The notes under the pieces: generated by a model
Database searches by the model: none
Seen by the model: only the letters and a program-made list of their open reading frames with translations
What the model was told of the DNA's origin: nothing
Part shown: in pieces, positions 1-11,615 of the stretch
Layout: the number at the start of each line of letters is the position of its first letter
Numbering within the stretch: the stretch's first letter is position 1
Source of the DNA: Papaver somniferum
Lineage: Eukaryota; Streptophyta; Magnoliopsida; Ranunculales; Papaveraceae
DNA length: 64,000 bases
Direction of reading: 5' to 3'
NCBI RefSeq assembly: GCF_003573695.1
Contig: NC_039363.1
Span: 151,994,826 to 152,058,825, forward strand
Program-made: the position numbers and the translations under genes

Positions 1-745
1 AACTCGTTCTAATTTGTTTCAACTAAATTAGCATTAACTTTCTACTTATTAAGGTTTTATGTTGTCTACACTTTACTGCCGTATGGCCAGGAATTTTACA
101 AACATAACAATCACCCTTAATTAAAGTAATGCCGGATTCAGTTTTACGAAACATACCTTTCTTATGAAGACTACGCTTAGAGTTGTGTTTGATGTTCTCG
201 CCTTTGTCAGCTTTGGAAGACTTGTGTTCATCCACATGCGCCTGGTAGCCATGTTCCTTTTCAATTTCATGTCACAAACTTCGTTTATACTCTGACCACG
301 GACACGGTAATTTCCCAATCACCTAATACACCACATCTCACAAACCTTAATTCAGATAAAATACGAGTTTTGAAGATAATATCAAGATTTCTAAACTTCG
401 TTTGAACCACCGTATCAAAAAACTCATGGTTACTCCATAAAAACTACTTTAGTTAACAACAAAATTCTGCCCGTCATAATTTTTTAGGAACGCTTCTCTG
501 TTTTGTAAAATATAAAAAAAATACTTTTACAACTCCAAAAATTCTGAAATTTTACGTAGGTAATCAGGATGTCTACTACGTTGTGTCAAAAGGGTTCATC
601 GAAATTCCTTCTATGTTAAGAGATAATCTCGAAACTCTACAGCTGACCAAAAATTCATTTTTTGTTTTTCACTCCACAATTAACATCCATGATTCACAAA
701 CCAACCAACCATTTTCGATTATTACAAATTATAATGTCTTAAGAT
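1..745 (-). mobile_element. 5' internal part of a copia retrotransposon
   Basis: Minus-strand internal region of a copia element: gag end at 23-320, then untranslated leader up to the LTR at 746. The leader (about 480-600) matches, with many differences, the leader of the nested copia at 41860-41990, so the two belong to related families. The open frame at 583-900 runs across the leader/LTR border and is not a gene. The rest of the element, if present, lies left of the window. Confidence 0.6.
23..320 (-). pseudogene. copia gag fragment with CCHC zinc knuckle
   Basis: The minus-strand frame at 23-235 contains CYVCKIPGHTAVKC, a perfect CX2CX4HX4C knuckle of the nucleic-acid-binding part of copia Gag, preceded by a Lys/Ser-rich stretch. 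No intact gag frame exists: a second frame (121-318) overlaps it and stops interrupt both. It is the nearest coding piece to the leader and LTR at 746-1382, which fits gag being the first gene of the element. Confidence 0.55.
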
Positions 746-1382
746 TGTTGGGTGCAATAACCAAAAACAAGGAAAAATCAAATAAGAAAAAGTTATTGAT
801 ACTTAGCTCCTTTATAATGGAAGTGATCGATTTGATGAAACGGACGAGCTCTCATATCTCCGCAACAGCAACAAGACAAAACTTTGGAAAAACAGAGTAA
901 GTCACGTGTTCAACACGTTTCCCTTAAGACATTAGCACCCGGCTACACTCAAGAGTGATGCTATAGCCCTCACAGGACGGATATCTTCAGGATAAAACAC
1001 CCTACTACACCTACTACTAGCATATGTAGTAGATGCTCAACTTGAGCTTGGCAACTCCGAAAAAATCATAAAGGAAAATCTCGAACACTTGAGAAAACAA
1101 TATAAAATGTTTTTTCCCTTAGGGGTCCCTTTAAATATAGAGCAACCCCTTTCCCATGGATTTTACAAAAGTAGTGAATTTGTTTATATAATTGACAAAT
1201 ACAACTTAAGAAGAAAAACTCTCCGATGTGGGACTAAAAGGTTTATATAGTTTCTTAAAACTACTAAAAATTGGAAACTCCGCGATGTGGGACTAATAAG
1301 TTTCATTCACAAAAGAAAACAATAAATTATAATTTTTATTAAAATTTTAAAAAAATTATTTTTTATTAATCGTTTTCCAACA
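746..1382 (-). repeat. LTR of the copia element at the left edge
   Basis: Starts TGTTGGGTGC and ends TTTTCCAACA, so it has TG...CA ends with a short terminal inverted repeat like the nested copia LTR at 37474-38043. The sequence next to it on the element side (TCTTAAGA, 737-744) resembles that next to the LTR at 42226. Coding similarity to an AAA-ATPase begins within seven bases of its right end, which suggests the insertion point. The other LTR is outside the window. Confidence 0.55.
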
Positions 1383-1388
1383 ATACTC

Positions 1389-2059
1389 ATGCATGAAACT
1401 TCAAAGAAGTCTATTATAGTAATGGAAGACATCGATTGTTGTCTCGATATCACGAAGAAACGTAATGATTCAGTTAGTAAGAAAGGCAAAGAGGTGGCTG
1501 ATAGTATTGAGAGCAGAGTTACATTGTCAGGGCTTTTGAATGTCATTGATGGTTTATGGTCTGCCTCCAGTGGTGAACGAATTATTGTGTTTGCAACTAA
1601 CCATATAGAGAATATTGATCATGCTCTCATTCGAAAAGGTCGAATGGATAAACACATTGAAATGTCTTACTGTTGCTTTGAAGGGTTCAAGGTATTGGCC
1701 AAGAATTACTTGAAACTTGATTCACATGAGTTATTCGAGACGATATAAAATCTGATCAGTCAGGAACAGATTACTCCTGCAGATGTTGCCGAGCATTTAA
1801 TACCCAAAACGATCAATAATGACACGGAACATTGCTTGAAGAATTTAATTCAAGCACTTGAGAAAAGAAAAGAAGATAGAAACTCGACAGCTAATCAGCA
1901 AGAAGAACCAAAAGCTGAGGATAAATCAGAGATAGCAAATCCACAAGAGGTAGAGGAAACAGAGGCACTTGAGAAAGGAAAAGAAGATCGATAGCTAATC
2001 AGCAAGAAGAACCAAAACCCGAGGATAAATCAGAGATAGCAAATCCACAGAGTTTGTAA
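1389..2059 (+). pseudogene. BCS1-like AAA-ATPase, 3' half only
   Basis: Similar to plant AAA-ATPases of the BCS1/OM66/ASD group, which are membrane-bound ATPases of mitochondria or ER. Walker B (IIVMEDIDC) is at residues 9-17. The sensor/arginine region follows (FATNHIENIDHALIRKGRMD), then the C-terminal helices (DVAEHLIPK, CLKNLIQALE) and a Glu/Lys-rich tail with a short duplicated block. The N-terminal transmembrane segment, the BCS1 N domain and Walker A are missing. The frame is broken by a TAA at 1746-1748, after which similarity continues in the same frame to a TAA at 2057-2059. The copia LTR ends at 1382, so the 5' half may lie beyond that element to the left. Transcription is possible but an active ATPase is not. 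Confidence 0.8.
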
Positions 2060-2157
2060 ATCTGTATTCAGAGCCCTAAAGAAACCGGAGCAATAGACCT
2101 CCAAGTCATGCCAGAATTCAGACTGCTCTAGTATTTTCTGCTCTTACAAAAAATTAC

Positions 2158-3522
2158 TTAAGGACGGCGGTTTAATCGTTTACATTTTACAAATTTCATC
2201 CAAGTAAAGACTTCGAAACTGATAACTAGAAAAGCTAGTGCAGTAACCAAACCCATATAAGTCCACTTCCAAATCTTTTCTGGTCTTAAAATATTTATCC
2301 CTTTGAATATATTAATGGTGATCAACACCATCAATGTATAACCTAACAAATGGTGGTAAATATTCCAGTACCGGAGATGATCATCTCCTCTTTTTGGTCG
2401 CACAAATAAAGCTAGTACCTGAAATGTCAAGAAAAATATAGAAACTCAATGGTAGAGAGAAAGAGGTAAATATATAGATGTGATTAACTAGTACTACATA
2501 CTTGCAACGTTGAGAAGGTGAAGATAATGATTCCAAAGTCCCTGTGCGTAGTGAAATCGTAATATCTTGAACTGCTTCCTAAGTATATCCCGATGACCCA
2601 ACCTGTCGACCCAATCAAGTAGCCCGAAATTTGGCAGGAAACATGGAGAGGATACCATCCACAAAATTTCACTGGGAATTCTTTAAAATACCTTGCAGTT
2701 ATGGCGCCAATTGGTACTAGTGTTCCCCATCCTACTATGCTCAGAACTCCATGTGCCTATTTTTTGAAAAGATTAAAATGGGGTCGTTTTAAACGCGACT
2801 GGAAAAGAATCATTAAAATTTTACACACATCGTTAAATTGTGCTTACCGTTATGTGATAATGTAATCTGTGTCGAACACTGGTGCTTTTTCCCGAACTAA
2901 GATCAATAGTTTCGGCACTATCAAAATTCTTAAGTGTGTCATCATGCATTTGAGGCGTAGAATCTTTTACAGACCCAACTTGCGAAACAAGATTGAGCTT
3001 TGATACGTTGTATTCTTGAGGAAGAGATAGAGTTGCGATTATGGTAAGAAAACCCGAGTCAGCCGAATATGTTATACTCGTATCATTAACTTTCACTTCG
3101 ATATCGGATGATGAAAGTTGACAACCTCTCTTTGTATCTGTAGCAATGTTATAAGTTTCAAGATGCATTGAACCGTTTGGATGTTTAAATCCAATGAGAG
3201 CTCTAGTACCTGCCATAAATGGTCTAAGCGGATTTACACCCCAGGCAACCCAACCTGTCGCGCCAACTGGTGGTGCACTGAAAAAAATGTCGACAAGTGT
3301 ACTGCTTCGGTTATTAGGAAAATCCTGAACTTTGCCCTGATAAGGCCACCCAAATTCTGCTTTGAGGGTTCGTAATTTCTTACAGTGAGTGATGTTTCTT
3401 CCCATTTTACTGAAAGAGTATCCTTCATTGCAGGAAGTACTAGTTGATTCAGTTTTAGTACATAGATTAATGGAGATGAGTAAAGATAAAATGAAGTAAT
3501 TAGGACAATGTGGTAGCTGCAT
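2158..3522 (-). CDS. cytochrome b561 and DOMON domain-containing protein
   Basis: Three exons on the minus strand: 3522-2848, 2756-2502 and 2418-2158, with GT-AG introns at 2847-2757 and 2501-2419, both phase 0. The product is 396 residues, usual for the family. Order: signal peptide (about 1-25), DOMON domain (about 50-185, with GWVAWGVNP at 90-98 and Met103), linker, then a cytochrome b561 core of about five transmembrane helices. Candidate haem histidines are H227, H263, H296 and H332/H333 (NIYHHLLGY). These proteins are thought to move electrons across the plasma membrane, with ascorbate or auxin-linked redox roles. The tail is basic (KFVKCKRLNRR). An AT-rich TATA-like stretch lies at about 3573-3593. 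Oddity: the site where relatives such as AIR12 carry a His (HVWQ.G) reads NLVSQVG, with Leu178. No stops or frameshifts were seen, so it is probably functional. Confidence 0.9.
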
Positions 3523-4639
3523 TGTGCAAGTTAGTTGGTGAATTGAAATAGAAGTGTCATATCTTGAGTTTCTCTAGCTAATATAGAAAATATAACTCAA
3601 CTTTTACTTTTACAGTTTCTATTGGAAGGAGAAACTATGATTTGCCCTAACATGTAATAAACACTGGAATTCTTTTCAATCTTGTTTGTGTTCTTTTTCC
3701 TTTCACTTTTTCTTTAATTTTTAGTATTGTATAAAAAAGCCTAAAATGATTTAAGAAAAAAGGAAAAGATAGTAGGTTTTAGAATCTTAGTACACACACT
3801 ATGCAAGGTCTTATCAGTTTCTTCTAATCTTTGCCGACAAAGACCAAAAATTTCTTTGTTCGGATCAAAATTTTAAAAAATGAGATTAGCTGAGTTTTCC
3901 AAGATTACTTAAAGGGGTACCAATTTGCTCGGGTGTGTATTAAAATGCACGTAAGACAAAACATTTATCGCCTTTGGATTGGTACACCCGCAGGAAACTT
4001 AGTACTCCTGTTAGCAATCTTGTAGTTCTGAGTCCCTCCCTCCCGCATGAAGAAGCCTAGTAGTAGAGCAGCGTATCGTTTGGCTTGCTTGCTTCATGCT
4101 GTATCGTTCGGCGGTGCACCCCTGGAGAAGATTGTGTTGCAAGATGCAATAGGCTTCCTTTACCCCCTCTCTCAAATCTTTCAAATTCTATCAGGAATCA
4201 AGAATGTCTAGGTTGCGTCAAGGGGAGTCCAATTTTACCTAGTACGTTGCTGAGTAGTGCGAATAAGCAAGCACTAAAAATTGCCACCAATAAACAACTT
4301 TAAGGAAAGTAACTCACCAATGGCTCTTTTGGAGACGGTTGATTGCAAGACTCACTGTCCAATACCTTAAATGACGTTCCTGCTAAAGCCTAAAAGAATA
4401 TTTATCGAGCTTCAATTTGATTAAATACTTTACCATCACCTTTGACTAATCACCTGTGAGCATTGCTTCATATGCAAACCAAATAAGGTCTGATGAGATT
4501 CTATCTTTTTCCCTTTTTAGGCTAAGTCTCTCACTCTAGTAGAAAATTTTGATCTAGCACAACACCAGAGTTGAGCACGTGGCATTTTCTGATGTCACCT
4601 AACCCATGGTTTAATTACAGTTATATCCTAACGATGTTT
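3523..4639. other. intergenic, possible organelle-derived patch
   Basis: No gene recognised. The stretch 3990-4310 is richer in GC than its surroundings and looks like plant mitochondrial intergenic DNA (repeated GCTTG blocks, many short mixed motifs), so a nuclear mitochondrial insertion is possible. The open frame at 4085-4303 has no recognisable domain. Confidence 0.25.
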
Positions 4640-4986
4640 TTCTTCCAAAACAAAATGAGATTTTCCTTAGAAAGCCTGAAGCCGATATTCTGCGTCTAAG
4701 TATATTTCCTCTTCAACCTTCAACAAAACTTTCATTTTTATTTGTCAAATTAAAGACCGAGAAAATGTAAACATCATATTTCAAGATAACCTAAAATCAA
4801 AGAAAATCTATCTTTCAAGAAAGCTCAATAACATAAAGTGTCAAGTTCCCAATTTGTCTTAGATTTCACAATAGTAATCAAGGTATTTATACAATAATAA
4901 GACTTGGTCATCAAGACACAAGACTTGATTCTCACGAAATTCAATTCCTAATATAACTCACTCAAATATAGCATATTTCCTAATAC
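4640..4986 (-). repeat. 3' LTR fragment of a copia element
   Basis: Directly downstream (minus strand) of the RNase H stop codon lies a purine tract (GAAGGAGGG, 4987-4995), then TATTAGGAAATATG, a mutated form of the usual TGTTAGGAAA LTR start. A TATA-like TATAAATACC sits at about 4881-4890 on the minus strand. The inner LTR end could not be located; the left coordinate is approximate. Confidence 0.5.
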
Positions 4987-4992
4987 CCTCCT

Positions 4993-7035
4993 TCAAGATG
5001 GAGCATAAAGGTCACGAATACCCATTTTGGACAAAACAAACTGAAACTGAGCTTTCCCCAAAGCTTTTGTAAAAATATCATCCAATTGCAGTGTTGTAGG
5101 AGTATGCGAGGGTGATATAATCTTCCTTGTTATGGCATCTCTTACAAGATGACAATCTACTTCTATATGTTTTATTCTTTCATGAAATACTGGATTCTGA
5201 GCAATATATAATGCTGATTGACTATCACAAAAGAGATTCATCTCATGATCATGATGAACTCCTAAATCACCAAGTAACTGTTTCAACCACTTTAATTCAC
5301 ATGTTACTGCTGCCATAGATATGTATTCTGCTTCTGCCGAGGAACGAGAAACTGTATGCTACTTCTTAGTTTTCCAAGACACGGGTGAGAATCCAAGAAG
5401 GACAAACCAACCTGTTAATGAGCGTCTAGTTAATGGACATCTTGCCTAATCTAAATCACACAATCCTTTTAAACTAAGAGCGCTATCAGAACGTAGCAGA
5501 ATTCCTTGTCCTGGATTCTTCTTCAAATATCTAACCACACGAAGTGCTGCTTCCCAATGTTCCACTCTTGGTTGTTGCATAAATTTAAATAAAATATGCA
5601 CTGGGTAAGCAAGGTCTGGTCTTGTGACTGACACATAAATCAGACGACCAACCAATCGTCTATATTTTTCCACATCATCTAGTATCTTGCCTTTTTCCAA
5701 TGCTAGCTGATGATTCGTTTCCGTTGGAAACTCTGCAGGTTTTGCTCCCAATAGCCCAGTCTCCATGATAATATCCAATGCATATTTCCTCTGGCATATG
5801 TAGAATCCTTGTTTATTACGAGCCACCTCTAATCCTAAGAAATATTTCAGCTTCCCCAGATCCTTCATCTTAAACATTGTCCCAAGTAAGTTTTAAAATT
5901 ATGAAGTGCAACCAGAACATTTCCTGCCACAATCAAATCATCAACATAAACTAGGACATTAAGTTGCATCTTTCCATTTGTCATAGTAAAAAGAGAGTAA
6001 TCTGAATATGACTGTTTAAAGCCATAATTTTTCAAAGTTGTTGATAACTTTACAAACCAACACCTAGGTGCCTGTTTTAGGCCATATAATGACTTCTTCA
6101 TTCTACAAACCATATTAGGATTTCCTGGAGGTATCTTCATATATACTTCTTCTTCCAAATCACCATGAAGAAATGCATTATGAACATCCATTTGATGCAC
6201 TTCCCAATTCTTAACCGCTGCAACAGCTAGAAAAGTACGAATTGTTGTCATTTTTTCCGCTGGTGCAAAAGTCTCATTATAATCTAATCCTTCAACTTGA
6301 TGATTCCCAAAAATTACCAATCTTGCTTTGAGACGTATCAAATTACCATTTTCATCACGCTTCTCAGTATAAATCAGTTTGCTTCCTAATGCCTTCTTTC
6401 CTGGGGGTAATTCCTCCAATACCCATGTTCCTCTAATGCTCGTATTTCTTCAACCATGGCTTTTTTCCAGCATGGATGCTTCATAGCTTCTTTGAAGCTT
6501 TTTGGCTCATTTCCAACCGTTAGTGCTGCAAGATACTTTCTATGCACTGCAAAAAAAAGATCACAACTAACATAATATGTCAAAGGTTAAGGTGTATCTG
6601 AGGCCGATGATTGTGCGACTGGAGTAGAAGATTGACTATTTTCTCGTACTGTATGCGTCACAAAACCCTTGAGTCTGCTAGAAGGAATTTTCTGGCGTTT
6701 TCCTTTACCCATCTCACTTATATTATTATATACAACTACCTCAGCTGAAGTATCCTTACCATCAAGATCAGGTGAAGCATCCTGTTCATTCTCCTCAAAT
6801 TGTTCTTGAACACTTCCCTCTTATGTTTCACACCCAATACCAATCTGAGGTTCATCACTGCCTTCTTGCTGGTGTGACTCGGACAGTTGATGTTCAGTAA
6901 ATTTCTTAGACAACTGTAACTCCTATATATCCTCAGCATCACTCCAACATGCTTCATTACTTGACGGAGCAATATTAGTTGACTGTCCATTATCAGTATT
7001 ATGTCTTGTTTCCTATTCGAGGTATAACCCCACAA
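4993..7035 (-). pseudogene. Ty1/copia pol (RT-RNase H), broken
   Basis: Minus-strand relic of copia Pol. From 7035 down: an acidic linker between integrase and RT in broken frames, then reverse transcriptase ([44 protein letters not shown], the catalytic box YVDDL at about 5940), then RNase H (SSAEAEYISMAAVTCELKWL, FCDSQSALYIAQNP). Lesions: frameshifts near 6420 and 5870, an in-frame stop after 5446 and another upstream of 5316. Integrase, protease and gag are absent; coding signal fades above 7035, so the element is truncated. The terminal region abuts the LTR at 4640-4986. Confidence 0.85.
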
Positions 7036-8966
7036 GAGAACCCACGATTCTCCTCATTCACTTTCACTTCTTATTTCTTTCACTCCCAACCCTTTTGTTC
7101 TCCCTTTTTATTTTGAAGGTGTTGTAGCTTGAATTGATGCCTTTTGAACTTATAAGCATAAATCGTGTTCATTAACACTCAAGACTTAAACCATGATTCA
7201 CAAACACATAGTGATTTAGTGAGCAAATTTTTTTAGAAGCGTTCAAGAGAGTTTTAGCAATGCTAGACATATTTTTGAAAATAGGCACCTGCTTAGTTCG
7301 ATACTGGGTAGGTATGCGTAGGGGTATCCATACCTATAGACCGGTCTGTGAACTCAGGCTATCGGGGTACGCGTACCGGGTATGTGTAACCTTATCCATT
7401 CACGAACGCAGATCCTTGGGGTATGCGTACCTCCCTCCCATTCACGAACTCAGAACCTTAGGGTATGCATACGTACCTACCCTATTCCGGAACTCATATC
7501 ACTAGGGTACACGTGTTGGGTATGCATACATACCTCGTGTCAAGAATTTCAATAGTTCCGAAAACTCTCTTTAAACAATTCGAAAAATTCTCAATCACAA
7601 TAAATAATAAATATTATTGCTTGTGCAATTTCCAGATGATAAACTTGAAACAATAATAGTTCATGAACAGTAAATTGCTATTAACCAAGATTGTTAAGAA
7701 CCTATGAACATCCATCGTTTGAATCATATTTTGAGAGATTTATCAAGACAAGCTTGACTCGAAATTTCTTCTTTATAATATAAAATCTATTAAAATAATA
7801 CGAAAAAATTTCATAGGATATAACGGTAAATATCGTGAGTAAATAGGAGGGTTCAGTCTTCGCATACCTCTTTGGCGATGAAGTTCTTCAAATGTCTTCG
7901 TTTGATCTTCAGTCTTCAATTTTCGAGGGATTATTCAGTGATGTCAGATACTCAACTACCATGCTCTAAATTCTAGTCCACGACTTAACTTTAATAGACT
8001 ATAAATCAAGATATATTGACGCTTGAGATATCAAAACTTGCGAGTTCGACCGAGCAGTGCTCTGACATAAGTTATTCACAAATGGGGTTTGAGGAACTTG
8101 GATTGAAGATGGATTTTGAGTATTTGGAAATTGAATTGAAAACATATTTGGGGTATTAGCTATATAAAAGAATAAAAATAAGTATCATCCTCCATCTCAT
8201 CATCTTGATCTTTTATTATATTTATAATATCTTTAAGAATCTCAAATTCGTCTTCACGACTCAAAGGTTTCTTGAATTCCTTGAAAAAATCGGTTCACTA
8301 CCTTATAGAGTTGTAGTCTGCATTAATGTAAACAAAGCATAAGTTAGTATAAACAAAAATATAGAAGAAGAAAAATAACAAGTGCCGTGAACAAGTTTTG
8401 ATAAAATACCCGGTTATTATAATCCAAGTTCGGATTATTGCGTCAACATTTTCAAAACATTCAGAAGATTTGTCTACTTCTTGCTTGACAATACTAAATC
8501 TATTTCAAATTACAGTCACATTATGATTATCAGTATTTTCACCTCAAGCTTCTGTAAATATTTCAAAAACCTTTTCCCAGAGCATACTCATATCCACAAA
8601 ATAATTCCCTTCTTCTTTAGAATACAAAAGGTGGTAACTAAATACATATCTTCTAGATAGAGTATTTCTTTAGTTTTCTATGTTCTTGTCTACAAATGAG
8701 ATGGACAATAGATATGGAAGAAATTGAGAAGATTTGAGCGGAAAAATCAAGTTTTAAGAAGATGATTTGGAGTGGCGGGAGAAGAAAAACTAGTTTCTAT
8801 TTATATACATTTTTGCCAGCATTTTTAAAAACATCCCTTGAGATCCGATTGTGGAGAAGATAGAGGTGTTAAGAATATTGGACGGTTACGATCGGGTGTG
8901 ACAGGAGTGTAACAAAAAAAAGGTCAAACAAATATTAATACCCATACAGAAACTTACGTTTGATTT
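7036..8966. other. gene-free stretch, LTR-like in part
   Basis: No coding region recognised apart from chance frames. It holds the palindromic tandem repeats at 7305-7535, which resemble repeats in Sirevirus-type LTRs, so part of it may be an old LTR. 7540-8966 is AT-rich with nothing identifiable. Confidence 0.4.
7305..7535. repeat. tandem repeats with GGTATGCGTACC-type palindromes
   Basis: About five degenerate copies spaced 50-65 bp apart. Each has a near-palindromic core (GGTATGCGTA, GGGTACGCGTACC, GGTATGCGTACC, GGTATGCATACGTACC, GGTATGCATACATACC) followed in most copies by an ATTCACGAACTCAG-like spacer. The arrangement resembles the repeated GCGAACTCAGTCCGCGAAC blocks in the LTR at 22470-22640. 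Confidence 0.7.
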
Positions 8967-9947
8967 TGTGACGGCCCGGAAAATTATGCCTAACGCGCTA
9001 GGGAGTGCAGGCCATAACTTCCCGATCCGATGACCCAGTTTTATGCTAGTAGTCAGGAGGTAAAGCTTCTCTTCTATCTTCGTAAAAGCATGTCGATTTT
9101 CCTTAGCAAGCATGATGAAGCTTTCACATTGTTCCAAGTTACCCTTGTTCTGCCAAGGTGCAAGGACATAAAGGCTGATGACGATGTATTCTTGCATGCA
9201 TCACTGAGTCTTGTCCAGGCATAATGCATGCCTTGGACTTGTACCTAGGCTATTGCAAGCCTATTTACTTTACCTTACCTATCTTAGGAATTGCTGAAAA
9301 CATGCATTGATCTTGATCGTGCCAAGGGTGCATCAGTTAGGATAATGTTGTACTAGCTTTGTATCATCCTTATAATGCTAATGGCTTATGTAAGATCCCG
9401 TAACTTGCATACCGATATAACTTACTTTCTTATCCATACCCAATGCGACATTGGTGTATACCTATGTCAAACGAATTGACAGGAAGTATGAACACCCAAG
9501 GAAAATGAGCCACAACTTACCTCATCAAGTATGGAAACAATCATCTCTTGCATCACATTACCGAGACATATGATATGAGATGACAATATTATTCAATGTT
9601 TCTCATTGCTGCTTCCTACGTAACCTACGGAAGAGGGATCAAGCAAAAACCGTTATTCATCAGTATCAGGACAAGCAAATAAATCCAAATTGTGTTTCAA
9701 GGGAAAAGCCAAATAAATTCCTAGTCTGTATAGGCTAAAGGGTTCTTTGCAAATGAAGCGCAGGAATGTGCATCATTCGCCTTTCCTTCGTGTTGCACCA
9801 TGGTGGTGCATCACTAGTTCACAACCCCTCAACTTTGACGCCTAAGCATCATAAAGCTCTCTTGACCAAGCCACGCGCTACAATAAAGTGTCGACATCAT
9901 ATATGCTAGGCTATGAAGATTTAGGCACATCTCCACTATATGCACCT

Positions 9948-11154
9948 ATAGGGTTGTTCATGGTCGGTTTCGGCTCGGTTTCTAGCAAAACTAAACCAAT
10001 ACCATTACTCTTGGTTTCCAATTTTTTTTTACCAAAACCAAACCATTAACTATTGGCTCAGTTTCCACTGGTTTCAATCGGTGTTGGTTTTTTCCAGTGG
10101 GTTATAGAAAACCGATTACTCAGTTCCTTTTTTTTTTTAAATAATTTTATTCAATTACAAAAATCAATAGATCGGGAGCTTTTTACACAAATTTAATTAC
10201 ACATAGTTCATTCATCTAAATCCCAACAATAGTAATAACTCATTGAGAACATGGAAAAAAATTTGATTTGAATTCTAAAACCCTAACTTCATCTCCTCCC
10301 AGATCCATCATTACGAATTCTTTGTGAAGCTTTTTCTTTCCCTTAAACCAAAAATCAGTCATTAATCAATAGAAGAACTGAGGTATTAATAAATAGAATG
10401 AAACCATAGAATACCTCAATAAAATACACACACATGCATTAACATTTCAGTAAAAAAAATCAAATTCAGAAATCAATCAAGTTTTCATTACCTTTTCTAG
10501 CAAGTTCTGATTAAGAAAACCCGGTAGAAGTAACCAATAAAAATAAAAATTGATCTAACAGTAAATTAATTAGTCGTATTTGTGAAAGATTTCTCAACAT
10601 CCACCATCTTCTTCTTTGTCACAATACTAACAATCAAAAACCAGGCTCAGATTCAACCAAAACCAAAAAAAAGAAAAAAATCAAAATCAAAACCCAAATT
10701 CGTATCTTACACTCATGAATGACATCCTCTTATGAGATGAATATAGATCAAGAAGAAAGAAAAAAGAGAAGGTGGTGGAGTATAGCAGCAGTTAGCAGCC
10801 GCTGGAGGAGAAGCGAGAGGAAGAAATGAAGTTTTATGATTACTCATAAGTGATAAGGATTTTTATACTTCTAATCAATGGTTAGGATCTATTCTTAATG
10901 GATCTAGGGTTAAAACTTAAGGTTAAAATGGAGGGTGTAGATTATATTAGGGATATTACATCAATGACCTATAATAAACGGTTTTTCATTGGTTATTGGT
11001 TTGGTTTTTATATCAAACTAAAACCGAACCATTAATCTCCGTTTACATCTTTTCTAAATCAAAACCAACTATTAGCAAATGGTTCGGTTCGGTTTTCCCT
11101 AATTGGCTCGGTTCGGTCTGGTTCTAGCAGAAAACCGGAACCATGTTCACCCCT
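9948..11154. mobile_element. non-autonomous hAT element
   Basis: The left end ATAGGGTTGTTCATGG is inverted at the right end (CCATGTTCACCCCT). Both sides carry ATGCACCT (9940-9947 and 11155-11162; TATGCACCT matches over 9 bp), the 8-bp duplication expected of hAT transposition. Subterminal GGTTCGGTT / AACCAAACC blocks occur at both ends. The interior (about 1.2 kb) has no transposase frame. It sits inside the solo LTR and is therefore younger. Confidence 0.75.
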
Positions 11155-11312
11155 ATGCACCTTCAACCAACTACCTATCCATGTGTATGCCTTATTGACA
11201 TTTATACAAATAAAAGTTAAGGAGAACTTTGACATGTTTTCTTCACTATTCATGGTCGTTGCTATGTATCTCTGAGTATTGTTGTATTTTTGTCTCTGGC
11301 CCATAAGCCAAC

Positions 11313-11480
11313 TTCACTGTTGCACCACGATGGTACAACTTTTCTATCGGCCAGACACCACTGGCGTGATGTGCCATGGTAGTGCATCATTGTACTCGAC
11401 CAGCCGCCCACTAGCGTGACTTGCCATGATAGTGCATTATTGTACTCGGCCAGCCACCCACCGGCGTGATGCGTCATGGA
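11313..11480 (+). repeat. three tandem copies of a ~65-bp unit
   Basis: Copies share TGTACTCGGCCAGCC, CCACYRGCGTGA and GCCATGRTAGTGCAT and differ by several substitutions each. They lie near the right end of the solo LTR, a common place for LTR minisatellites. Confidence 0.7.
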
Positions 11481-11615
11481 TATTCGCCAATATAATCTAC
11501 ATCGCGTACCATGAGGATGCGACATCGGCTCTTTGACAATATTCCTGCATAAGCTTCATCTCATGCCAATGGCGCCTCTTTGAGCATGCGCCATGCGAAA
11601 AGTCGGGGTGTTATA

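Larger units (their letters stand above)
8967..11615 (+). mobile_element. probable solo LTR, Ty3 chromovirus-like
   Basis: Starts TGTGACGGCCCGGAAAATT and ends GTCGGGGTGTTATA, matching the usual ends of Tekay/Del-type LTRs (TGTGACG...GGGGTGTTACA), with the last C mutated to T. Flanks GATTT and GTTTT are a 4/5 match to a 5-bp duplication. A hAT element splits it; without that insert the LTR is about 1.4 kb. No internal region follows, so a solo LTR is the simplest reading. The minus-strand open frame at 8886-9197 lies across its left edge and is not a gene. Confidence 0.55.

Noticed and set aside
583..900. 105-codon open frame near the left edge
   Set aside because: Spans the leader/LTR border of a minus-strand copia element and shows no domain.
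7305..7535. CRISPR-like array
   Set aside because: Spaced repeats are present but degenerate, in plant nuclear DNA, with no conserved repeat/spacer structure.
8886..9197. 103-codon minus-strand frame
   Set aside because: Crosses the start of a solo LTR; no recognisable protein similarity.
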